Assembly (NCBI GenBank): GCA_030068075.1
Contig: CM057841.1
Coordinates: 7,697,565 to 7,761,564, forward strand
DNA: 64,000 bases
DNA from: Paguma larvata
Taxonomy: Eukaryota > Chordata > Mammalia > Carnivora > Viverridae
Direction: 5' to 3'
In this document: in pieces, positions 50,553 to 64,000 of the stretch
How positions within the stretch are numbered: the stretch's first letter is position 1
Layout: every line of letters starts with the position of its first letter
Notes under the pieces: model-generated
The model's input: only the letters and a program-made list of their open reading frames with translations
What the model was told of the DNA's origin: nothing
Databases searched by the model: none
Made by a program: the position numbers and the translations under genes

Positions 50553-50728
50553 AAGTTATGCAGTTAATATAAACACTGACTAAGCTGGCCAACTTTAGTT
50601 ATTAAACATTCAAAAATAAGAATGGGTGAATGATAAACGTTCCATCAGGGCCAGTCGCCCTCTGGCCCTTGGGTGCTTTCCCCCGGCCCTACTGACCGCT
50701 CTGCATTCTTCCTCTTCCTTCCACTCAG

Positions 50729-50901
50729 GCGCATCAGCACCGGGTCCGGCCAGACATCCCCGCAGGCCCCCAGCTCCTGCCGGGGCTAGCCCCGTTTCAG
50801 GAGAGGAACAGGGCCTCCACTATGCTTCCCTCCAATTTCCCAAGCTGAAGAAACAGAAAGGCCTCGATACCGAGTACTCGGAGATCAAGATACGCAAGTG
50901 A
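50729..50901 (+). CDS. C-terminal exon of a CD33-related Siglec (inhibitory tail)
   Basis: An acceptor (CTTCCACTCAG) is followed by a phase-1 exon of 57 codons ending in a stop. Its proline-rich start leads to LHYASL, a classical ITIM, and then TEYSEI, the ITIM-like motif typical of CD33-related Siglec tails (the human end is YSEIKI or similar). Phosphorylated ITIMs recruit SHP-1 and SHP-2 in myeloid and lymphoid cells. The exons that should precede it (Ig domains, membrane segment) are not seen; upstream come only two SINEs and the N gap. It is therefore the 3' end of a gene whose body is missing, or an isolated leftover. Which Siglec it is cannot be settled from 57 residues. No poly(A) signal was recognised before the SINE that starts near 51050. 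Confidence 0.85.
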
Positions 50902-51049
50902 GGAATTGTTTTCTCCTAGTTCTGGAGCCCGGAAGTCCGAGATCGTGGCAGCAGAGGCCTGGCCCCTTGGCTTGCAGACGGCCGTCTTCTCCCTGTGAAC
51001 TTATCTGGTCTTCCCTCTGTGGGTCTGTGTCTCAGTTTCTTCTTCTTTT

Positions 51050-51260
51050 TATTATTTTTAAAAATTTTTAATGTTTATTTATTTTTGAGAGAGAGAGTGC
51101 AAGCAGGGGAGGGGCAGAGAGAGAGAGGGGGGCAGAGGATCCGAAGCAGGCTGTGCTGACAGCAGAGAGCCCAATGCAGGGCTCGAACTCACGAACCGTG
51201 AGATCATGACCTGAGCCGAAGTCGGACGCCTAACTGACTGAGCCCCCAGGTGCCCCTGCC
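51050..51260 (-). mobile_element. Cat-type SINE, reverse
   Basis: First member of a dense SINE cluster downstream of the Siglec tail exon. Confidence 0.9.
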
Positions 51261-51302
51261 TCCCCATATTTAAAAGAAACACAACTAAAACATAAGGTTT
51301 CA

Positions 51303-51422
51303 GGGGCACCTGGGGGGCTCAGTCGGTTGAGCATCCAACTCTAATTCCGGCTCTGTTCATGATCTCACAGTTTCATCAGTTCAAGCCCCACGTCAGGCTC
51401 TGCACTGGAGTCCTGCTTGGGA

Positions 51423-51457
<35 letters not shown>

Positions 51458-51512
51458 CCTCCCTTGCTCATGCTCTGTCTCTCTCAAAATAAACTAAACT
51501 AAAAAAGATTCT
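51303..51512 (+). mobile_element. Cat-type SINE
   Basis: Start of a same-strand run of copies. Confidence 0.9.
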
Positions 51513-51597
51513 CTCCCTCTGCCCCCTCCCCTTGTGTGTGCTCTCTCTCTCTCTCAAATAAAGTAAAAATAAATACATTAATTAAAAAAATAAAATG
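51513..51597 (+). mobile_element. Cat-type SINE, 3' part only
   Basis: Only the CT-rich middle and A-tail are present, joined to the tail of the copy before it. Confidence 0.8.
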
Positions 51598-51598
51598 T

Positions 51599-51806
51599 AG
51601 GGGTGCCTAGGTGGCTCAGCTGGTGAAGCTTCCAACTTCGGCTCAGGTCGTGATCTCATGGTTCATGAGTTCGAGCCCTGCAACTGACTCTGTGCTGACA
51701 GTGCAGAGGCTGCTTGGGGTTTTCTCTCCCTCCCTCTCTCTCTGCCCCTTCCCTGCATGTTCTCTCTCCCTCTCTCAAAATAAATAAATAAGCTTTAAAA
51801 AAAACA
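51599..51806 (+). mobile_element. Cat-type SINE
   Basis: Third of the run, head GGGTGCCTAGGTGGCTCAG. Confidence 0.9.
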
Positions 51807-51812
51807 TAAAGA

Positions 51813-52024
51813 GGGGTGCCTGGGTGGCTCAGTCGGTTGGGTGTCCGACTTCGGCTCAGGTCATGATCTCACGGTCCGTGAGTTCGAGCCCTGCGTTGGG
51901 CTCTGTGCTGACGGCTCAGAGCCTGGAGCCTCCTTCAGATTCTGTGTCTCCCTCTCTCTCTGCCCCTCCCCCACTCATGCTCTGTCTCTCTCTGTCTCAA
52001 AAGTAAATAAACATTAAAAAAAAT
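51813..52024 (+). mobile_element. Cat-type SINE
   Basis: AACATAAAGA occurs before it (51803) and after it (52036). Close to consensus, so relatively young. Confidence 0.92.
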
Positions 52025-52177
52025 AAAAAACAACAACATAAAGATTCAGAAAGGTTGCAATGATGAGATGTCAAAAGATATACCATGCAAGCATTAAACA
52101 AAAGAAAACCGGGTTGGTGTCCTAAAATCAGATGAATGAGCCTTTGAGGCAATAGGCATCAAGAACGGGCACTTTGT

Positions 52178-52381
52178 GGGACACCCGGGTGGCTCAGTCG
52201 CTTGAGCATCCTACTTAGGTACAGGTCATGATCTCAAGGTTCGTGAGTTGGAGCCCCGCAATGGGCTCTCTGCTGACAGCTCAGAGCCTGCTTCGGATCC
52301 TCTGTCCCCCCTCTTTCTGCCCCTCCCCCACTCATGTGTGCACTCTTTCTCTCAAAAATAAACATTAAGAAAAAAAAAAAG
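52178..52381 (+). mobile_element. Cat-type SINE
   Basis: GAACGGGCACTTTGT before and GAATGGATGCTTTGT after suggest a target-site duplication. Confidence 0.92.
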
Positions 52382-53104
52382 AATGGATGCTTTGTAAAGA
52401 TCAAAGGCTTATTTCACACGCACCCCAAATATACAATTGTAATATGTAGGCATCTACCAATGGAATCTCAAAACACACAAAGCACAAATAATCACAGAAT
52501 TAGTTACTTGTCACAGGGAGCTCCAGGTGCTGGACACTTACTGTCTCGTCACTGAACAGTGACTCTTGGGGCAGTGCCCGGGGTTAGTGTTTGTGCAGGG
52601 AGGGGATGCCCACCACGTGGATTCCAAGGGAGGAAGGGAGGAGAGTTGGCCTCCTCACACCCCGACCCCTGGCCTCCCCATCTCCTGGGTCCTATGTCCC
52701 CACATGACTTCCACAGACATATACAGCCTGTGATTCAGGGGGTCTGGCCCAAAGGAACCCGTTTTCACTTTGCAAAAAAACGACCCCAGAAGGGAAGGGC
52801 ATTGGCTGGAAGGTGGGAGGTGGGGCTCGAGCCCTGCGAATATGGGTCAAACTCTCGCCTTCTCTGCCTCTAGGCCCGGGACCCCAGGCCTGGAGATGCA
52901 GCGGTGGATGGCTGGTCCCCAAGGGCTGTCCCCGTCCTGACCCGACAGCGTCTGGGTGTGAAGTTCCTTCTCTGAGGAGGGCCGCTGTTCTGATGTCACC
53001 GTCACCTTCCTGCAGGGCCTCCTCTGAATCTTGCGGCTCTTAGTTTTGAGAGACAAGCCGGGAGAAACGGCCTCCCCGGGGACCTGCCACCGCCAAGCCC
53101 AGAC

Positions 53105-54112
<1,008 letters not shown>

Positions 54113-54779
54113 GTGAGTGTCCAGGGGCTGCACAGTGGACCCTAATCCCCTGATGCCATTTGGCTCACTGGTGCCTGAGCAGACAGCCCCAGAGCCCAGT
54201 CCGGCTGCTGAAGGCCAGGGCATGGGGTGGGGTGAGGCTCGGGCACAGGGGGTGAGGCGGGGGGAAGCCTGGAGGACCAATGTCCAGAGACCAGCTGGGA
54301 GCCGAGGACACAGGATTGCAGTCAAGCACACGAATCCACGAATCCATCCCCCTCTGCCTCCTTGGTCCTCGTGTGAGCACGCCCCGGGGGAGGGGAGGCA
54401 CAGGGAGGGTGGGGACATGTGGCTGGGTCCCAGAACCAGTGCAGGAGGGACCGAACAGGTCAGAGGGCAGGGCAGGTGGGAGGCCCACCCGGTGTGAGGA
54501 TTCCACTGAGTGTCCAGGACGGGCTGTGCCCGCTGAGCTCACGGCCGTCCGTGGGGCCAGACCCGCACTCTCCCACCCCAGTCCGCCCTCCGGCCCCTTA
54601 ACTGGGAACAAGGGGTGAGTCAGTTCGCCCTGCATTCCCATGACCAGACTGAAAGGCCCTGGTGTCTTCTCTGAGAGTGAGGTTCCTCAGGAAGGAGACA
54701 GCCGGGCCTGCAGGGGCGTGGAAAGCAAACATCATCCCCGGTCAGTGCCTCAGGTGAGCGATGCGGGCAGCCCTCCCCC
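54113..54779. other. No gene seen after the Siglec pseudogene
   Basis: No linker, membrane or tail exon of a Siglec could be found here. Confidence 0.5.
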
Positions 54780-54849
54780 CGCCCCCGACACCCCACCATC
54801 AACCATGAACACAACTTCAAAATCTCTGTCACCCAAAGGACTTGAATAG

Positions 54850-55063
54850 AGGCGCCTGGGTGGCTCAGTCAGCTGAGCGTCCGACTTCGGCTCAGGTCAT
54901 AATCTCATGGTCTGTGAGTTCAAGCCCCGCATCGGGCTCTGTGTGCCGACAGCTCAGAGCCTGGAGCCTGCTTCGGATCCGCGTGTGTCTCTCTCTCTGC
55001 CTCTGCCCCCTTCGTGCTCTGTCTCTATCTCTCAAAAATAAGTAAACATTAAAAAAATACTTG
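54850..55063 (+). mobile_element. Cat-type SINE inside an L1 fragment
   Basis: Perfect 12-base target-site duplication AAAGGACTTGAA on both sides. Confidence 0.95.
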
Positions 55064-55350
55064 AAAGGACTTGAAGAGACACTTCAGCAAAGAAGATACA
55101 TGAACCCCCAAGGGCACATGAAAAAACTAACCAACATCATCGGTCACGAGCGAGATGCAAGTCTCCACCACAATGAAGCACTACTTCCCAGCCGTTAGGA
55201 CAGACACTCTACTTAAGAAAAAGAAGAAAGAAGGCAACCGATGTGGCGAAGATGTGGACACATGGGAACCCACACCCATTCTTTGCAGGAATGAAAACAC
55301 GGTGCCGCCTCGTGGAAAACTCTTTGGGCTTTTCTTCAAGAGTTAAACAC

Positions 55351-55555
55351 GGGGGCACCTGGGCGGCTCACTCAGGCCGTTGAGGTCTGACTTTTTGATT
55401 TTGGCAAGTCATGACTCACCTTGTGGGATCCAGGCCCGCATCAGACTCCACGCTGACAGTGCAGAGCCTGCTTGGGATTCTCTCTCTCCTCTCTCTCCTT
55501 CTCTATCTGCCCCTCCCCCTCCCCTGTGTGCATTATGTGTGCGTGTGTGTGTATA
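55351..55555 (+). mobile_element. Cat-type SINE inside the same L1 fragment
   Basis: It ends in a GTGTGT and TATTAG stretch rather than a plain A-tail; the L1 text resumes directly after it. Confidence 0.85.
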
Positions 55556-55874
55556 TTAGTATTAGAATTACCGCATGGTCCAGCAGCCCCATCTCTGGGC
55601 GCATATGCAGAATCAAGAGCAGGGGCCAAGATACTTACACAGCTGTGTTCTTAACAGCATTATTCACAATCGCCAGAAGGTCAAAAGCAACCCAAGCGTC
55701 CGGCGACAGCTGAAGAGAGAAACAAAATGTGGTCTAACCCATCACGAATATTATTCAAAAGGCCAGAAATTCTGACACATGCTACCACATGAATGAACCT
55801 CAAGGACGTAGTGGTAAGTTAAAAATGAGCTGGTCACAAAAAAAGACAGACACGGTATGACTCCACCTCTGTGA

Positions 55875-56095
55875 GGTCTTTATTTTTTTTTAATGTTTAT
55901 TTATTTTTGAGAGAGACAGACAGAGTGCAAGCAGGCGAGAAGCAGAGAGAGAGGGAGTCACAGAATCCCAAGCAGGATCCAGGCTCCGAGCTGTCGCCTA
56001 GAACCCGACGCGGGGCTCGAACTCCCGAACCACGAGATCATGACCTGAGCCGAAGTCGGACACTCAACCAACTGAGCCACCCAGGCCCCTGTGAG
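55875..56095 (-). mobile_element. Cat-type SINE, reverse
   Basis: CTGTGAGGTCTTTA occurs at 55869 and 56089, a target-site duplication. Confidence 0.94.
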
Positions 56096-57014
56096 GTCTT
56101 TAAAGTAGTCGAACTCCTGGAGGAGGGAAGTACACCAGTGGTTTCCGGGGAGGGGGGAGGGGGGACGGGGAGTGGTTTTCAAGCTTCAAGTCCTGCAGCT
56201 TGAAAAGAGTTGTTCCTGTTTCCCACATGTCAGAAATAATCCCGTGTTTGGATTTTTACAAAATAACCAGTAGGCCCACCAGGACACAGAGCAAAGTCAC
56301 GGGGCCTGCAGCTCCGAACCCCACGGGGACAGCACCGTGGTCTAGGGAGGAAGTGGCACCTTGGGTGGGGACCCTGTCACGGGATGGACCTGGTCAGGCT
56401 CATCTGTCTTGTTTCCAGGTCCCCCAGCACAGATGTTCACCAAGCATTTGGGGAAGAATGAATGAATGAATGAATGAACGAATGAATTTCTGCCTTCGCT
56501 CCACCCAGGATCCCTTCTTTTCTTCTGCCCTGGACGTTCACAGACCTAAAGAATCCTCCACCCTGCGGAAGCGACCACTCGAGGGTCTAGATGAGGCTGT
56601 GGCCCTCCAGGCGTAGACGGGAGGTGACTAGCTCCCTGGTGTAGACAACACTGCTCAGACAAGTACCTCAGATGGGAAGATCTTAGGAGACTCTCCGCGT
56701 CCCACGCCTCACACGCTCTCAGGGGTCCTGGTCCGGGCTCTGGGTTGGAGGGGAAGAGTGGAGACAGGCGGCAGGACACGGGTTCTGTTCCTGGTCTCTC
56801 CTCTCTGGGTGGGTCTCCCGGGGTCTCCAGGAGGGAGTGCGGGGGTCACCGGCTCCTTGGAGAGAGGGAGTGAGCTCCCCAGCTGCAGTTCCTCTTTGTG
56901 AAATCTCGAGGCCTCAGGCTCCTCCCCAGCTTCTCATGGGCCACCCTCAGCCCCCTCCCTCTGCCTTCCCTTCTCCTTCACCCACAGGAAGCCCAGATGC
57001 CCTCTGTCTCTGAG
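56096..57014. other. Upstream of the Siglec-14/5-like gene, no gene seen
   Basis: Contains the (GAAT)n repeat; otherwise unique. The leader of the Siglec gene probably lies after 56880. Confidence 0.45.
56456..56487. repeat. (GAAT)n microsatellite
   Basis: Eight GAAT steps with one change, upstream of the Siglec-14/5-like gene. Confidence 0.9.
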
Positions 57015-59753
<2,739 letters not shown>

Positions 59754-60301
59754 GTGTGAAGCCCTTTCGCCAGATGCCCCAGATTTGGGGACACCTTGGG
59801 TGACGTCACACTCCTTGTCCTCTCCAGAGCAAACCCTCCACGGAACTAGCCTCTCATTTCAGATCTGGGTTTTCCACCAGGTTCAGAGGGCCAGAGAGGA
59901 GAAGCTGCAGGTCGTAACTGAGCCCCCTTCCTCGCGGTGGTGCTGATGCCTGGTGGCTAAAGATCCATCCAACCACGGTATCCTGAGACTCACCCCTGCA
60001 CGGCTCTTGTGGAGCAAGGGGTACCGGATGACGTGGCCCTGCCTCCTCTCTAGAACCAAAGTCTCTTCGCCTCTGGTCACCGAGAAGCTTCCTGGTGGTT
60101 CTGTATCAATGGCGGGAGAGGGCAAGGAGATGGATAGATCTTTCTTCTGGCTAATTGGAATTGTTTATCTCCTTTGTAACATTTTCCTTCTATGTGCTCA
60201 TCTTAATGTGATTCAACCCCCTACCCTATTGTTGTAAACCTCATAATATTATTTTTTAAAACAGTGAATTTTAAAGAGATTTTTTATACCTATTTTGATG
60301 T
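59754..60301. other. After the Siglec membrane exon, no tail exon recognised
   Basis: An acceptor-like TTTTCCACCAG at 59880 is followed by a short open stretch, but no ITIM or known Siglec end is present. Confidence 0.45.
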
Positions 60302-62075
60302 TTCCTTTTTTTTTTTCTTTCTTTTTTAATCCAAATTATCATATAGCATAATAATAATTTCAGGAATAGAATTTAGTGATTCATCACTTACATAGAACAC
60401 CCAGTGCTCGTCCCAACAAGTGCCCTCTTCAATCTCTCTCGCCTATAAAACCCCTCCCCCCCACCCAACGCCGCTCCAGCAACCCTCAGTTGGTTCTCTG
60501 TATTTAAGAGTCTCTTAAGGTTTGCCTCCCTGTCTGCTTTTATCTTATTTTGGCTTCCCTTCTCTTATGTTCATCTGTTTTGTTTCTTAGATTCACATAT
60601 GAGTGAAATCATATGATATTTGTCTTCCTCTGACTTATTTCACTTAGCATAATACCCTCTGGTTCCATCCACGTTGTTGCGAGTGGCAAGATTTCATTCT
60701 TTTTGTTTGCCGAGTAGTATTCCATTGTGTATATGTACCACATCTTCTTTATCCGTTCATCAGTTGATGGACATTTGGGCTCTTTCCGTACTTTGGCTAT
60801 TGTCAATAGTGCTGCTATAAACATTGGATGCGTGTGCCCTTTCAAAACAGCACAGCTGTATCTCTTAGATAAATACCTAGGAGTGCAATTGCTGGGGCAT
60901 AGGTAGTTCTATTTTTAATTTTTTGAGGAATCTCCATACTGTTTTCCAGAGTGGCTGCATCAGTTTGCATTACCACCAGCAGCGCAAAAGAGATCCTTTC
61001 TCTGCATCCTCGCCAACATCTGTTGTTGCCTGAGTTGTTAATGTTAGCCATTCTGGCGGGTGCGAGGTGGTATCTCACTGTGGTTTTGATTGGTATTTCC
61101 CTGATGATGAGTGATGTTGAGCATCGTTTCATGTGTCCGTTGTCCATCTGGATGTCTTTTTTGGAGAAGAGTTTATTCATGTCTTTTGCCCATTTCTTCA
61201 CTGGATTATTTGTTTCATGGGTGTTGAGTTTGGTAAGTTCTCTATAGATTTGGATACTAACCCTTTATCTGATGTCGTTTGCAAATATCTTCTCCCATTC
61301 TGTCAGTTGCCTTTTAGTTTTGCTGATTGTTTCCTTTACTGTACAAAAGTTTTTTATTTTGATGAGGTCTCAATAGTTCATTTTTGCTTTTGTATCCCTT
61401 GCCTCCAGAGACGTGTTGAGTAAGAAGTTGCTGTGGCCGAGGTCAAAGAGGTTTTTGCCTGCTTCCTGTCTTACGTTAGGTTTTCCATCCATTTTGAGTT
61501 TATTTTTGTATATGGTGTAAGAAAGTGGTCCAGGTTCATTTTTGTGTGTGTGTATTTCTGTCCAGTTTTCCCAGCACACTTGAAGAGACCGTCTTTATTC
61601 CATTGGATATTCTTTCCTGCTTTGTCAAAGATTAGTTGGCCATACGTTTGTGGGTCTATTTCTGGGTTCTGTGTTCTGTTCCATTGACCTGAATGGTGCT
61701 CTTGTGTGAGTACCATACTCTCTCCATGATTACAGCTTTGTAATACCCCTTAAAGTCTAGGATTGTGATGCCTCCAGCTTTGGTTTTCTTTTTCAGGATT
61801 GCTTTGGCTATTCGGGGTCTTTCTGATTCCATACAAATTTTAGGATTGTTTGTTCTAGCTCTGTGAAGAATGCTGGTGTTATTTTGATAGGGATTGCACT
61901 GAGTATGTAGATGGCTTTGGGTAGTATCGCCCAAACAATATTTGTTCTTCCTATCCAGGAGCATGGAATATTTTTCCTTTTTTTGTGTGTCTTCTTCGAT
62001 TTCTTTAATAAGCTTTCTATAGTTTTCAGTGTATAGATTTTTCACCTCTTCAGTTAGGTTTATTCGTAGGTATTT
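60302..62075 (-). mobile_element. LINE-1, 5'-truncated, reverse
   Basis: On the - strand this is the last part of ORF2 (fragments with MWYIYTMEYYSANKKNE and TTWMEPEGIMLSEISQ) followed by the 3' untranslated part and a poly(A), seen as the T run at 60306-60330. Several frame breaks separate the ORF2 pieces, so it is dead. About 1.8 kb of the normal 6 kb or more remains. ORF2 encodes the endonuclease and reverse transcriptase; only the C-terminal region is left. Confidence 0.9.
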
Positions 62076-62079
62076 TATG

Positions 62080-62175
62080 GGTTTTATTTATTCATTTTAA
62101 AGATTTTTTAAGGAACCTCTACACCCAACTCACAACCCAAGATTAAGAGTTATACACTCTACTGACCAAGTGCCC
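62080..62175 (-). mobile_element. Older short carnivore SINE, reverse, diverged
   Basis: GGAACCTCTACACCCAACTC to CTGACCAAGTGCCCC matches the older reversed head, with gaps. Confidence 0.65.
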
Positions 62176-62184
62176 CTGACGTGA

Positions 62185-62660
62185 TCTTTTAATAACTGTT
62201 TTATTGAGGTATAACTTATATAACATAAAATTAATTCATTGTAAGTGTACAGTTCAATGGATTTTTAAAGTAAATTTATAGAGTTGTGTAATCATTGTCA
62301 CACATTTTTATTAGCCTAAAGAGGACCCTTGTGCCTACTTGTAATCAATACCACTCCTTTCATGGCTCCAGGAACTCATTGATCTGCTTTCAACCTCTAA
62401 TGAACTATTTTTATGAATATTTCATATATGTCAAATCACATAATATAAAGTCTATTGTGCCTAATATCTTTCACCAAACATTAGGTTTTCGAGGTCCAAA
62501 CACGGTAGAGCACACGCCAGTAGTTAATAACACTTTATTCTCAATGTTATTACAGTATTGTATGAATATATACCGCGTTGCACGGATGCATTCATCAATT
62601 GATGGACATTTCAATCATTCCCAGTTTGGGCTTTTAAGAATAAAATTGCTGGTTCTACTC
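62185..62660 (-). mobile_element. Old LINE-1 fragment, reverse
   Basis: TTTTATTGAGGTATAACTTA, AAGTGTACAGTTCAATGG and TTGATGGACATTTCAATCAT are reversed old L1 phrases. Confidence 0.75.
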
Positions 62661-63042
62661 CCATCCCTATTCTAGTTCAGGGCGATAGAAATTCTATTCC
62701 AGGGAGATGAAGCAAGAACACAAGGCTCCCTCTCCTCCAAATCTAAGTCGAGGGCTGTGGTACCTTGCCAGGAAAGGGCAGGCTGTCCCACCTCTCATCC
62801 CCTGCCAGCTATGTGTTGAAGAGGCTCAATTCCAGGTGAACACGGCTGAGGAGTTAGGGACTCTCTTCTTCAAGCCGCCCGCTATCCACAGGACAGAGGC
62901 TCTAACTCTGAATGCTGGTATCGATAGGGAAGGGCATGATGAATAGTATTTTCTAGAATGACAGAAATGTTTAATAGCTTGATAAGGGTTTTAGTTACAT
63001 GAATATATGCCAGCTCACCAAGTGAGACCCCTGAGCTCCCAG

Positions 63043-63408
63043 GGAGTCTGTCTTAGTCAGTTTGGCTGCTATAACAAAGCATTACACACTGGGTAGCTTA
63101 TGGACACCAAAAATCTATTTCTCAAAGTTCCAAGGCTGAGAAATCCAGGACCAAGGCCAACATATCCGGTGTCTGGTGAGAGCACACGTCCTAGCTCATG
63201 GAGGGATTTTCACTGTGTCCTCACATGGCAGAAGGGTAAAGGGTGCCGTCTAGGGACTCTTTCGTAAGACCTCGCATCTCGTTCAGGAAACTCTACCCTC
63301 CCAACCTAATTGCCCCCCAAAGGCCCCACCTCCAAATACCACCACACTGGGATTAGGGCCTCAGCACATGAATGCCTGGGGGGAGATACAACGTTCTGTC
63401 CATAGCAA
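63043..63408 (-). mobile_element. MLT1/MST-like LTR (ERVL-MaLR), reverse
   Basis: GTCTTAGTCAGTTTGGCTGC to GTTCTGTCCATAGCA is the reversed form of a MaLR LTR. Inner words such as GTGTCCTCACATGGCAGAAG fit. No internal genes are present. Confidence 0.7.
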
Positions 63409-63624
63409 AGGCTAAAGCCACATTTGGTAAATATTCCCGCAGTCATTCGTGTTACTCTGGATGAGGGGTGGGAAGGGAGGCTGCTGTGTGGTCATTTTGT
63501 GGCTTAGACAATGTTCTTGTTGGTGTCTGTGTTAAGATAGGACTGCGGAGTGTTCTTGTCCTTAGCTGGTTCCATTCCAGTCACAGAACGGACTCGTCTG
63601 GTGTGAAATCCTGTGAGATCATTT

Positions 63625-63872
63625 ATTTATTTATTAAAAAAATTTTTTTTTTGTTTATTTATTTTGGGGAGAGAGAGACAGACAGACAGAGTGTGAACAG
63701 GGGAGGGGCAGAGAGAGAGGGAGGCACAGAAACACAGAATCCAAAGCAGGCTCCAGGTTCTGAGCCATCAGCACAGAGCCCGATGCGGGACTCGAACTCA
63801 TGAACCTTGAGATCATGACCTGAGCCGAAGTCAGACGCTCAACTGACTGAGCCCCCAGGTGCCCTGATCATT
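63625..63872 (-). mobile_element. Cat-type SINE, reverse
   Basis: GATCATTT occurs before it (63618) and after it (63866), a short target-site duplication. Confidence 0.92.
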
Positions 63873-64000
63873 TGTATTTAATAGGAGAACACCAGGGCCT
63901 GCCTGTGAATGCCAGCGGGGTCTGCTTTACTCTTTATTAAAGGGGAAAAAAATGAAAATCATAGAGTAAAAAGATAGAAAGCTGGAGAAATAAACTGGGA

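Larger units (their letters stand above)
54780..55860 (+). mobile_element. Old LINE-1 3' fragment split by two SINEs
   Basis: Pieces 55067-55345 and 55560-55860, with a short lead before 54850, read as one L1 ORF2 3' end (GACACTTCAGCAAAGAAGAT; TGTTCTTAACAGCATTATTC). The first SINE (54850-55066) is flanked by AAAGGACTTGAA at 54835-54846 and 55064-55075. The ORF is broken. Confidence 0.8.

Noticed and set aside
50003..53104. IGLON5 exons expected after VSIG10L
   Set aside because: No IgLON-type Ig domain is recognisable; only SINEs and the Siglec tail exon are present.
61656..62045. Reverse-strand open frames of 120-130 codons near the right end
   Set aside because: They are broken pieces of LINE-1 ORF2, not host genes.

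Overview
This window is mammalian nuclear DNA from a cat-like carnivore (Felidae or another feliform). Every intact gene has spliced exons with GT-AG introns. About fifty short repeats carry the carnivore tRNA-Lys-derived SINE head and a CT-rich tail ending in AAATAAATAAACATTAAAA, the form abundant in cats rather than the dog form. The gene order matches, in reverse, the block on human 19q13.41 that runs from C19orf84 to VSIG10L. Species assignment is inference from the repeats. Repeat boundaries given here are approximate to about 10 bases.

Layout, all genes on the + strand. 1-9.8 kb holds repeats and one GC-rich stretch with several CCAAT boxes, but no recognised gene. C19orf84 (9.9-11.3 kb) is a germline piRNA/DNA-methylation adaptor. 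LIM2 (12.6-18.8 kb), NKG7 (26.5-27.2 kb) and CLDND2 (29.2-30.5 kb) are three four-pass membrane proteins of the PMP22/claudin family with the same four-coding-exon, phase-1 architecture. ETFB (31.3-42.3 kb) is the intact beta subunit of the mitochondrial electron transfer flavoprotein. VSIG10L (45.7 kb up to the gap) is an immunoglobulin-family membrane protein that is frame-disrupted at four places and cut off by a 100-N gap at 49903-50002.

Beyond the gap are parts of CD33-related Siglec genes: an orphan C-terminal exon with two tyrosine motifs (50.7 kb), a broken Siglec-7/8/9-like remnant (53.1-54.1 kb), and a broken Siglec-14/5-like gene with an arginine in its membrane segment (57.0-59.8 kb). 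The last 4 kb are a 5'-truncated LINE-1, an older LINE fragment, an LTR fragment and a SINE.

The genes do not form one pathway. The neighbourhood joins a conserved single-copy core (C19orf84 to VSIG10L) to a fast-evolving Siglec cluster. In human the Siglec genes on the VSIG10L side point the opposite way and IGLON5 lies between, so the join across the N gap is either a scaffolding error or a real rearrangement. That is the most consequential point in the window. Next come the single-base disruptions in NKG7 and VSIG10L, most of them in or beside G/C runs, which may be base-calling errors or true gene loss. I found no wholly new gene system. The less expected non-coding signals are a 24-bp CCAAT-box tandem array inside ETFB, a G-rich degenerate repeat and a 41-bp alternating purine-pyrimidine tract upstream of NKG7, and a minisatellite type that recurs beside several genes.
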